A DNA stretch of 7,667 nucleotides. It comes from Bacteroidales bacterium M6 (GTDB lineage Bacteria; Bacteroidota; Bacteroidia; Bacteroidales; Muribaculaceae). Position 1 is the first letter of the stretch. Every line of letters begins with the position of its first letter. Where the stretch lies: NCBI GenBank assembly GCA_001689485.1, contig LUJQ01000044.1, positions 1 to 7,667 of the forward strand. The letters are read 5' to 3'. The notes below the pieces were generated by a model. It was not told the DNA's origin. It worked only from the letters and a program-made list of their open reading frames with translations, and made no database searches. The position numbers and the translations under genes were made by a program. Of the stretch, positions 1 through 5,011 are shown one piece after another.

Positions 1-435
1 ATGAAGTCTATCTACAAGCAGAACAAGCGCGAGATTAAGCATATCGGCTCAAAGCGTTTCGGGGTGCAGTTCCTTCTGAAATCTATCCACATCAACAATG
101 GACTTCTCTATTTCCACACCGAATTGAAGAACACCTCCAACATCGCTTTCGACATCGACTATGTGAGCTTCAAGATTGTGGACAAGAAGGTTATCAAGCG
201 AACCGCCATGCAGGAGCAGGTACTTGAGCCTCTCCGCGCCCAGAACTATGTGACGATAGTTCACGGCAAATCCTCGGAGCGCACAGTGTTCGCCTTAGAG
301 AAATTCACAATCCCTGACGACAAGCAGCTCGTTATCGAGGTCGCCGAGAAGGAAGGCGGTCGTCATCAGTCCTTCGTGATCGATAACGAGGACATCGTGA
401 GAGCAAACGTAATCGACGAGTTATCCATCCAATAA
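1..435 (+). CDS. traN: Conjugative transposon protein TraN, C-terminal part (5' truncated by window edge)
   Basis: This is the last 144 residues of a Bacteroidetes TraN (DUF4138), a component of the CTnDOT-type mating apparatus thought to sit in the cell envelope. I recognise the family by the run IGSKRFG near residue 16, the stretch NGLLYFHTELKN near residue 33, the FKIVDKK segment near residue 57, and TIPDDKQLVIEV followed by GGRHQSFVIDNED in the last third. Full-length family members are roughly twice as long and begin with a signal peptide. The ATG at position 1 is therefore almost certainly an internal methionine, and the real start lies left of the window. No signal peptide is present in this part. 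It ends 11 nt before traO in the same orientation, which is the usual traN-traO order. The family call is from memory of conserved motifs, not a search. Confidence 0.9.
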   Translation: MKSIYKQNKREIKHIGSKRFGVQFLLKSIHINNGLLYFHTELKNTSNIAFDIDYVSFKIVDKKVIKRTAMQEQVLEPLRAQNYVTIVHGKSSERTVFALEKFTIPDDKQLVIEVAEKEGGRHQSFVIDNEDIVRANVIDELSIQ

Positions 436-446
436 ACGACAAGCCC

Positions 447-1031
447 ATGAAAAAGATTCTTTCAATCTTCGCTGTGGCGGTGCTTTCCCTGTTCGCAGGG
501 GAGGCATTCGCCCAGCGGAATCTCCCCGGAATGTCGGCGTTCGAGGTACGTGCCGACATGGTAAACGGTTTCTATACCGGCAATTCCCGCAATTGCGGGT
601 ATAATCTCGGAGTATTTTACTCGGTCATCAAGGGAAACAATGCCAATACATGGTCTTTCGGCGGTGAATACCTCCAGACCTATAAGCCATACGGTGAGAA
701 AGGACGCATCCCCGTGGCTCAGTTCACAGGAGAGGTCGGCTACAATCTCCGCATCGTCAGCGACTACTCGCAGACATTCCACCTTTACGGCGGTGTGTCG
801 GCACTTGCAGGATACGAGACGGTCAACTGGGGCGAGAGCGTCCTACGCGACGGCTCTACCATTCAGGCGAAAGACGCTTTTATCTATGGTGGTGCGGTAA
901 CTCTCTCGGCTGACTTCTATCTCTCGGACCATGTGGCATTAGGGGTCCATCTGAAAGAGAAGTTTGTCTTCGGCAACGATACCGGGCATTTTCTCTTTGC
1001 CTACGGCATTCACCTCAAATATCTGTTTTAG
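447..1031 (+). CDS. traO: Conjugal transfer protein TraO
   Basis: A 194-residue exported protein of the Bacteroidetes TraO family, part of the conjugation machinery and probably outer-membrane associated. Residues 1-22 form a signal peptide (MKK, hydrophobic core, AFA before Q23). The mature part has TraO hallmarks: RNLPGMSAFEVR just after cleavage, GGEYLQTYKPYG near residue 72, PVAQFTGEVGYNL near residue 89, SALAGYETVNWG near residue 118 and FIYGGAVTLSADFYLSD near residue 145. The alternating hydrophobic pattern and the C-terminal YLF ending suit a small beta-barrel, which is an inference. Length is typical for the family. It lies 11 nt after traN and 3 nt before the next gene, so it is co-transcribed. 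The start is fixed by the signal peptide. Confidence 0.92.
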   Translation: MKKILSIFAVAVLSLFAGEAFAQRNLPGMSAFEVRADMVNGFYTGNSRNCGYNLGVFYSVIKGNNANTWSFGGEYLQTYKPYGEKGRIPVAQFTGEVGYNLRIVSDYSQTFHLYGGVSALAGYETVNWGESVLRDGSTIQAKDAFIYGGAVTLSADFYLSDHVALGVHLKEKFVFGNDTGHFLFAYGIHLKYLF

Positions 1032-1034
1032 GAT

Positions 1035-1721
1035 ATGCGGTACACGAAGAATGACATTTCCCGTATTCCCCTGACGGAGTTTATGGCTGCTCTGGGCGAA
1101 AAGCCGGTCAAGGCTTTCGAGGACATGAAGCTTTACTATGCACCACAACGAGATGACCCGGAGCCGATGTTAGTTGTCGATACCAATACTAACCGATGGT
1201 ATGACCATGCAACCGATCAGAGCGGAGACATCATCGACCTTGCCACTCTGAAGATGAATCCGAAGCATTACACGGATCCGCGAGATTTCATCATCAAGTA
1301 CATGAACGACTATGAGCATGGCAAGGAACTTTCCGCTAAGGCACGTCAGCCATTGGAACCGAAGGTGGTTACTCCCGACATCCGTAAAATCAGGCTCACT
1401 GATTTTATGAAGGCTCTCGGTCAGGAACATCCCGTGGCTGCCGACGGTAATCTCCGTATCTATAAAGCTCCCTACGACCCGAAAGGCGAACCGACAATGG
1501 TTATCAACATCGAGACAAATCTCTGGCGTGATACCAAATCGGGAGCATACGGCGGCATCTATGACCTTGCATACGAGATGACAGGCTCCGCCAATATGCG
1601 TGAACTGAATATGTATATCGCCGGAGAGATGTCGAATATCCGGGAAGTCAGCATCCGTCAGGAGCCTAAGGAACCTCCGAAGCAGGAGCAGGATAAACCC
1701 AAACGGAAGATGCGCCTATGA
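1035..1721 (+). CDS. Protein with two tandem degenerate primase zinc-finger-like domains, no Toprim
   Basis: A 228-residue cytoplasmic protein with no signal peptide and no standard tra name that I know. It consists of two copies of one domain of about 83 residues (residues 8-90 and 116-198), then a charged Pro/Lys/Gln tail ending in KPKRKMRL. Each copy starts with I-x-x-I-x-L-T-[ED]-F-M-x-A-L-G and continues with a Tyr...Ala-Pro strand, an E-P-[MT]-M/L-V strand, T-N-x-W-x-D, and G-[DG]-I-x-D-L-A. The same layout forms the N-terminal domain of TraP encoded next, where it aligns with the CHC2 primase zinc finger. Neither copy has Cys at the metal positions, so zinc binding is unlikely. There is no Toprim domain, so this is not a complete primase. 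The gene sits 3 nt after traO and overlaps traP by 4 nt (ATGA), so the two are probably translationally coupled. It may be a TraP partner or a DNA-binding accessory; its function is unknown. Confidence 0.8.
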   Translation: MRYTKNDISRIPLTEFMAALGEKPVKAFEDMKLYYAPQRDDPEPMLVVDTNTNRWYDHATDQSGDIIDLATLKMNPKHYTDPRDFIIKYMNDYEHGKELSAKARQPLEPKVVTPDIRKIRLTDFMKALGQEHPVAADGNLRIYKAPYDPKGEPTMVINIETNLWRDTKSGAYGGIYDLAYEMTGSANMRELNMYIAGEMSNIREVSIRQEPKEPPKQEQDKPKRKMRL

Positions 1722-1981
1722 ACATAGACGAGATCAAGAAAATCTCCCTTGTGGAGTTTCTGAACCAGTTGGGTTATCAGCCTACGGGACGCGACAGCAA
1801 AGGTTTGTGGTTTTACGCCCCGTATCGCAGTGAGAGAAAACCTTCGTTCCATGTCAATCCTAACCGCCAGGTTTGGTTTGACTTTGGGACGGGCACGGGA
1901 GGCGACATCTTCTCGCTTGCCGGAGAAATGTCCGGTGAAACGGACTTTTTGAGGCAGGCCGATTACATCGCTCAGAAGATG
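1056..1981 (+). repeat. Three diverged copies of a primase N-terminal-like domain across two genes
   Basis: At protein level the segments 1056-1304, 1380-1628 and 1733-1981 encode three related domains of about 83 residues. The first two lie in the 228-aa protein and the third is the N-terminus of TraP. Shared positions are the opening Leu-[TV]-[ED]-Phe...Leu-Gly, an Ala-Pro dipeptide (residues 36-37, 145-146, and 34-35 of TraP), Trp-x-Asp (55-57, 164-166, 53-55), and Gly-[DG]-x-Ile-x-[DS]-Leu-Ala. The copies are well diverged in DNA, so the duplication is old and not a recent slippage event. Confidence 0.75.
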
Positions 1982-2584
1982 CGCCTCCCGGTCGCTAAGC
2001 CCTACAAGCCAACGCCGTTTGTCGAGGAACCGACTTTCGAGAATGTGAAGGCGTCGCGGCTCACATCTCCTGCGCTGCTGAAATATCTCGCCGACCGTGG
2101 TATTTCGAGAGACATAGCACAGCGATACTGTGTTCAGGTTGATTATGAACTGCATGGCAAACAGTATTACGCTATTGGCTTCGAGAACAATGCCAACGGC
2201 TACGAACTGCGTAACCCTTTCTTCAAAGGGTCGTATCCTCCGAAGCATATCACCCATATTGTCAACGGCAACGCACGGTGTAATGTCTTCGAGGGTTTCA
2301 TCGACTTCCTTTCGGCTGAAAGGCTCGGCTTTAACGACGGCATGGACTCCGTTGTGCTCAACTCCGTCTCGAATGTTGCCAAAGCCATAATCCCGTTGGC
2401 TGATTACACCGTTATCCAGTGCTATCTTGACAATGACGCCGCCGGCCGTGCGGCTCTCGCCAGACTTCGGCGTGAGTTCGACGACAGGGTCATGGACAAG
2501 TCGGCACTTTATCCTGACAACAAGGATTTGAACGATTACCTTATGTCGCTCTATCCGAAAAAATCATCAAAACTCAAACTCTGA
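1718..2584 (+). CDS. traP: TraP-type conjugative primase (Toprim domain)
   Basis: A 288-residue Bacteroidetes TraP-like primase that presumably primes synthesis on transferred single-stranded DNA in the recipient or donor. The N-terminal domain (residues 6-88) aligns with the DnaG CHC2 finger: APYRSERKPSF corresponds to CPFHxEKTPSF, and WFDFGTGTGGD to YHCFGCGxGGD. All four zinc ligands are replaced, by Ala34, Arg37, Asp55 and Thr58. As far as I recall this is common in Bacteroidetes conjugative-element primases. Residues 175-275 are Toprim: Glu192 in NVFEGF is the catalytic acid, Asp238 and Asp240 in YLDNDAAG form the DxD pair, and NKDLNDYL (268-275) is the typical closing motif. It starts inside the stop codon of the preceding gene (ATGA) and ends 5 nt before traQ. 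The catalytic core looks intact, while metal binding by the N-domain does not. Confidence 0.88.
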   Translation: MNIDEIKKISLVEFLNQLGYQPTGRDSKGLWFYAPYRSERKPSFHVNPNRQVWFDFGTGTGGDIFSLAGEMSGETDFLRQADYIAQKMRLPVAKPYKPTPFVEEPTFENVKASRLTSPALLKYLADRGISRDIAQRYCVQVDYELHGKQYYAIGFENNANGYELRNPFFKGSYPPKHITHIVNGNARCNVFEGFIDFLSAERLGFNDGMDSVVLNSVSNVAKAIIPLADYTVIQCYLDNDAAGRAALARLRREFDDRVMDKSALYPDNKDLNDYLMSLYPKKSSKLKL

Positions 2585-2589
2585 AAAAC

Positions 2590-3120
2590 GTGAAAACAAT
2601 TCTCAACAAACTTGGCGGAATACGCCTTACCACCGGCCGTTTCTTCGGCTTCTGGATTGCACTCTTTGCAATCGTCTTCGCTATGACCTCCTGCTCCGAT
2701 GAACTCGATGTTCAGCAGTCCTATCCCTTTACAGTTGATGTGATGCCTTACGGCGACAAGATTGTCAAGGGGCAGACCGTTGAGCTGCGCTTCGAGATCA
2801 AGCCGGAGGGCAACTCCTCCAACACTCTCTACACTATCCGCTACTTCCAGTATGACGGTCAGGGCACCCTCAAACTCGTTGACGGTCCTGTTCTGGTCAA
2901 CAACGACCGTGTGCTTCTGGAGAGCAAGACATTCCGGCTGAACTACACCGCCCGCACCTCGGAGGCTCATAAGTTCCTCGTCGTGATTGAGGACAATTTC
3001 GGTTCGACGCCGTGGGAGCAGACTTTCGAGTTCAACGGCAAGAGCGGCGATGATGACGGCGGCGAGACTCCCGGAATCATCGGACCGATTGTAGGACCCG
3101 TAACCCCGATCATCCGATGA
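2590..3120 (+). CDS. traQ: Conjugal transfer lipoprotein TraQ (DUF3872)
   Basis: A 176-residue lipoprotein of the Bacteroidetes TraQ (DUF3872) family. The start is GTG at 2590, 5 nt after traP. No in-frame ATG occurs before about codon 32, which would remove the membrane segment. Residues 16-34 form the hydrophobic export segment, ending in MTS-C35, the probable lipidated cysteine. The following Ser-Asp-Glu resembles the acidic surface-export signal of Bacteroides lipoproteins, so surface exposure is plausible. Family motifs are LDVQQSYPFTVDVMP (39-53), KIVKGQTVELRFEI (57-70), YTIRYFQYDGQGTLKL (81-96) and FRLNYT (115-120). The family core ends near FEFNG150. The last 26 residues (Gly/Asp-rich, then Gly-Pro-Ile-Val repeats) look like an added tail. 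It overlaps the lysozyme gene by 4 nt. Confidence 0.88.
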   Translation: MKTILNKLGGIRLTTGRFFGFWIALFAIVFAMTSCSDELDVQQSYPFTVDVMPYGDKIVKGQTVELRFEIKPEGNSSNTLYTIRYFQYDGQGTLKLVDGPVLVNNDRVLLESKTFRLNYTARTSEAHKFLVVIEDNFGSTPWEQTFEFNGKSGDDDGGETPGIIGPIVGPVTPIIR

Positions 3121-3608
3121 GAAGACTCCTGATATTCCTCATGGCGATAGTGGCCGTCACGGTCACTTCGCCGGCTTTCGCCGCAAAACGAAGTATCATG
3201 GAACTGCCGCTTTTTGAGCGGGCAGTTCTGATAATCAAGAAGTTCGAGACCCTCCACAAGCCGAAGCACTGGCCCTATGTCGGCTACGGTCATCAAGTCC
3301 AGCCGGGCGAGCCATACCGCCGAGGCGTCCAGCTCACAGAGAAACAGGCTGACGTCCTCCTCCGCAAAGACCTTGCCAAGTTCTGCGCCATGTATTCCAA
3401 GTATGGCAAGGACTCCGTTCTTCTCGGCGCACTCGCCTACAACTGCGGTCCCGGCGTCGTTAACAAATCCACCGTCCTGAAAAAACTCAAAGCCGGCAAC
3501 CGTGACATATTCAAGTCCTACGTTTCCCACTGCCGCTACAAAGGAAAATTGCACAAGGGGTTATATAACCGAAGGTTGACAGAACTTGCAATATTGTTTA
3601 TACCGTAA
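3117..3608 (+). CDS. Conjugative-element GH24-type lysozyme, secreted
   Basis: A 163-residue exported peptidoglycan hydrolase, expected to act in the periplasm and open the wall for the mating channel. Residues 1-22 are a signal peptide (RR, hydrophobic core, AFA). The GH24 phage-lysozyme core follows: LIIKKFET with the probable catalytic Glu44, GYGH at 56-59, LTEKQADVLLRKDL (79-92, typical of GH24), LAYNCGPG (107-114), and SKSTVLKKLKAGNRD-like residues near 117-130 with CRYKGK at 139-144. The distance from Glu44 to GYGH is about five residues shorter than in T4 lysozyme, and the Asp and Thr of the T4 triad have no visible counterpart. I recall the same compact form in lysozymes encoded after TraQ in other Bacteroidetes elements. 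The gene starts within the traQ stop codon and is the last gene of the operon, since a strong hairpin begins at its stop codon. Confidence 0.88.
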   Translation: MRRLLIFLMAIVAVTVTSPAFAAKRSIMELPLFERAVLIIKKFETLHKPKHWPYVGYGHQVQPGEPYRRGVQLTEKQADVLLRKDLAKFCAMYSKYGKDSVLLGALAYNCGPGVVNKSTVLKKLKAGNRDIFKSYVSHCRYKGKLHKGLYNRRLTELAILFIP

Positions 3609-3654
3609 AAATTGCCGTGCAGACACGCAAAATGAGTGTCTGCACGGCAATTTT
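3608..3654. terminator. Strong bidirectional intrinsic terminator closing the tra operon
   Basis: Perfect 19-bp inverted repeat: arms 3608-3626 and 3636-3654, with a 9-nt loop GCAAAATGA. The GC-rich core GCCGTGCAGACAC is flanked by AAAATT and AATTTT, so a U-tract follows the stem on either strand (five A at 3607-3611 read as five U on the minus strand). It starts at the last base of the lysozyme stop codon and ends 9 nt from the stop of the minus-strand 51-aa gene. It therefore serves both convergent transcripts. Confidence 0.93.
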
Positions 3655-3663
3655 ATATCTTGA

Positions 3664-3819
3664 TTAATCCCAGTCGTTAAGAGATTCTATATATCGGTCA
3701 ACATCAAGTATGGTAACATACTTACTGCGTTTCTCCTGACATTCAGCGCAGTTGCAGGTGTTTGAATGAATATGGATGGTTCCGACCTTGGACCATTCCT
3801 CTTCGTTTTCTTCTTCCAT
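3664..3819 (-). CDS. Small acidic protein with CxCxxC cluster, coupled to HU gene
   Basis: A 51-residue reading frame starting with ATG at 3819-3817 and ending with TAA at 3666-3664. I translate it as MEEENEEEWSKVG..., with His16 and His18, then Cys22-Asn-Cys24-Ala-Glu-Cys27, then a basic patch KRSKYV, and finally DRYIESLNDWD. It begins 2 nt after the HU stop codon in the same orientation and stops just before the shared terminator. That placement argues for a real gene translated by coupling to HU, since no clear ribosome binding site of its own is visible. The two His and three Cys within 12 residues could bind zinc or another metal, and both ends are acidic. It has no signal peptide or membrane segment. 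I do not recognise the family and assign no function. Confidence 0.6.
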   Translation of the reverse strand: MEEENEEEWSKVGTIHIHSNTCNCAECQEKRSKYVTILDVDRYIESLNDWD

Positions 3820-3821
3820 AA

Positions 3822-4097
3822 TCACTTTGCGACTTCGTCCTTGAAAGAGTTGGCGGGTTTGAATGCCGGAATGTTGTGTGACGGGATAATGAGAGTGGTA
3901 TTCTTGCTGATGTTGCGGGCTGTCTTCTCTGCACGGGTCTTTACGATGAAGGAACCGAATCCACGGAGATACACGTTTTCACCGTGAGCGAGACTGTCCT
4001 TCACTACGGTCATGAATTGTTCTACCACCGAGAGAACGGCAGGCTTGTCGATGCCGGTCGTTTTAGCTATCTCGTTAACTATATCTGCTTTAGTCAT
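3822..4097 (-). CDS. HU-family nucleoid DNA-binding protein
   Basis: A 91-residue HU/IHF-family protein of Bacteroidetes type that should dimerise, bind DNA with little sequence preference and bend it. The N-terminal helical part (residues 1-42: MTKADIVNEIAKTTGI, EQFMTVVKDSL) forms the dimer body. GENVYLRGFGSFIVK (39-53) is the conserved beta-sheet entry, and residues 53-78 form the DNA-binding arm. IPAFKPANSFKDEV (76-89) is the closing motif. At the arm tip the usual Arg-Asn-Pro is Arg-Asn-Ile (61-63). I recall this is frequent in Bacteroidales HU proteins. Length is normal for the family. It is the first gene of a two-gene minus-strand unit with the 51-aa Cys protein. Element-borne HU proteins can assist recombination or packaging of transferred DNA, but a host housekeeping copy is equally possible. 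Confidence 0.93.
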   Translation of the reverse strand: MTKADIVNEIAKTTGIDKPAVLSVVEQFMTVVKDSLAHGENVYLRGFGSFIVKTRAEKTARNISKNTTLIIPSHNIPAFKPANSFKDEVAK

Positions 4098-4124
4098 ATT
4101 GTCTGTTTTATCTTGAATTTGATA

Positions 4125-4144
4125 AATTTTGTGAACACAAAATT
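4125..4144. promoter_or_regulatory. 20-bp palindrome at the HU promoter (possible operator)
   Basis: Perfect palindrome AATTTTGTGAACACAAAATT with 9-bp arms around a central AA (a 2-nt loop if it folds as a hairpin). It overlaps most of the proposed HU -7 box (4138-4145) and the expected transcription start, so a dimeric regulator bound here would block the promoter. It could alternatively act as a hairpin in the 5' leader or end of the LuxR transcript. The DNA symmetry is seen; the role is inferred. Confidence 0.45.
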
Positions 4145-4145
4145 A
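4138..4145 (-). promoter_or_regulatory. Candidate -7 box of HU promoter
   Basis: On the minus strand this reads TAATTTTG, an exact match to the Bacteroidetes TAnnTTTG -7 element. It would place the transcription start near 4131, giving a leader of about 34 nt before the HU ATG at 4097. No good TTTG -33 element is seen at 19-21 nt upstream, so the promoter may be weak or dependent on another factor. Confidence 0.5.
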
Positions 4146-4192
4146 CTAAAAATCGGGAAATTATCGTTAATGAGAGAACACTCGTTCCTTGG

Positions 4193-4948
4193 TTATATAA
4201 TTTTCAAGGCTTTCCCTATCCGACAGGCTTCATGAGAGTTTTTGACTTGAAGCTTGCCAATAATTTCCTGCCGATGACGGCTCACCGTGTGGATGCTGAT
4301 ATTCAACCGTTCGGCTATTTCCGAACTTCTCAACCCTGTGTCTATCAGAGAAAGAACTTGACACTCTCGCGGGCTAAGAATTGTTCCGTTCCCTGAAACC
4401 GTCAATTCTTCGGTAAGCCCCGTTATGGAGTTGACCGCATAACTTGTACCGTTGAAATCAAACGATATGGGACCGTATATACAAAGAGCATATCTGACAT
4501 TATCCTTATCTTCATCAAAAATATAATACATCCGATGCAACACATCGTGGATTTCTCCATCGGCAAAACGGAAACGTAATTTGGAGACAAGATAATAATC
4601 CTCTTTCCGGATTTTGGGAATACGTCGCAGATAATGGAAGAATCTGAGTTCTGCCAGATATTTCCCCTCCTGTTCTTCAGGTGACATCAAGGAAAGAATC
4701 CGTTTTTCCCAGATTGAATCTTCTTGCCGATAGTCACCAAGGTCAAGATTTCGGGCAAAACCGCCGGCTACGATATGGCTTTTGCCGGATACCATATCGC
4801 TGACCACAACTATTACATTTTCTATATTTGCAATTATGTCAGCATACTCCAGCACTTTTATCAGGCCGTCTGGATTACTGAAAGAACCCTCCCTACGAAG
4901 CAGTTCATCAAGTTCCCTTCTATTATTAGAATGGTTATTTCTGACCAT
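4193..4948 (-). CDS. LuxR-type transcriptional regulator with PAS-like sensor domain
   Basis: A 251-residue one-component regulator. Residues 191-251 are a LuxR/GerE helix-turn-helix: LSPRECQVLSLIDTG, SSEIAERLNIS, then the recognition helix HTVSRHRQEIIGKL (220-233) and the closing helix NSHEACRIGKAL. Residues 40-165 look like a single PAS-type alpha/beta fold: strand IENVIVVVSDM, helix region 90-108, then strands YYLVSKLRFRF (118-128), VLHRMYYIFD (136-145) and VRYALCIYG (151-159). This layout is frequent in Bacteroidetes LuxR proteins with no receiver domain. There is no phosphoacceptor signature and no autoinducer-domain signature, so the signal is unknown. It is divergent from the DUF1349 gene and shares a symmetric promoter with it, making that gene the likely target along with itself. 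The start is set by the ATG at 4948, 24 nt after the predicted transcription start. Confidence 0.88.
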   Translation of the reverse strand: MVRNNHSNNRRELDELLRREGSFSNPDGLIKVLEYADIIANIENVIVVVSDMVSGKSHIVAGGFARNLDLGDYRQEDSIWEKRILSLMSPEEQEGKYLAELRFFHYLRRIPKIRKEDYYLVSKLRFRFADGEIHDVLHRMYYIFDEDKDNVRYALCIYGPISFDFNGTSYAVNSITGLTEELTVSGNGTILSPRECQVLSLIDTGLRSSEIAERLNISIHTVSRHRQEIIGKLQVKNSHEACRIGKALKII

Positions 4949-4978
4949 TGTCCCTTATTTTGCGAGTTGTTAACTTTG
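4947..4978 (+). promoter_or_regulatory. Promoter for the DUF1349 gene
   Basis: A -33 element ATTG (4947-4950), a 20-nt spacer and the -7 box TAACTTTG (4971-4978) fit the Bacteroidetes sigma factor pattern TTTG-N19-21-TAnnTTTG. Transcription would start near 4985, about 27 nt before the ATG at 5012. The -33 box overlaps the LuxR start codon (CAT at 4946-4948), so polymerase bound here occupies the beginning of the LuxR gene. Confidence 0.6.
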
Positions 4979-4987
4979 CAAAGTTAA
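4970..4987. promoter_or_regulatory. 18-bp palindrome carrying both divergent -7 boxes (candidate operator)
   Basis: TTAACTTTGCAAAGTTAA is a perfect palindrome in the 63-bp gap between the LuxR gene and the DUF1349 gene. Each half contains TAACTTTG, a perfect TAnnTTTG -7 box: 4971-4978 for the plus strand and 4986-4979 for the minus strand. It is a natural binding site for a dimeric regulator such as the adjacent LuxR protein. The symmetry could instead be purely a promoter feature. Confidence 0.6.
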
Positions 4988-5010
4988 TAAATCCAATGGT
5001 TATTTTCAAT
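4979..5010 (-). promoter_or_regulatory. Promoter for the LuxR-type regulator gene
   Basis: Exact mirror of the plus-strand promoter. The -33 element is ATTG (5010-5007), the spacer is 20 nt, and the -7 box is TAACTTTG (4986-4979). Transcription would start near 4972, about 24 nt before the LuxR ATG. Both -7 boxes abut at the palindrome centre, so the two promoters should compete for polymerase. Confidence 0.6.
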
Positions 5011-5011
5011 A

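Noticed and set aside
1..3. ATG at position 1 as the true start of the TraN gene
   Set aside because: The protein from here lacks the signal peptide and N-terminal half of TraN, so the methionine is internal.
1658..2257. Minus-strand open frame of 199 codons opposite TraP and the gene before it
   Set aside because: Antisense to two well-supported coupled genes. The translation is Arg-rich and shows no domain, as expected for a shadow frame.
2967..3554. Minus-strand open frame of 195 codons opposite TraQ and the lysozyme
   Set aside because: Both plus-strand genes have family motifs and overlapping start/stop codons. The antisense frame crosses both and has no motif.
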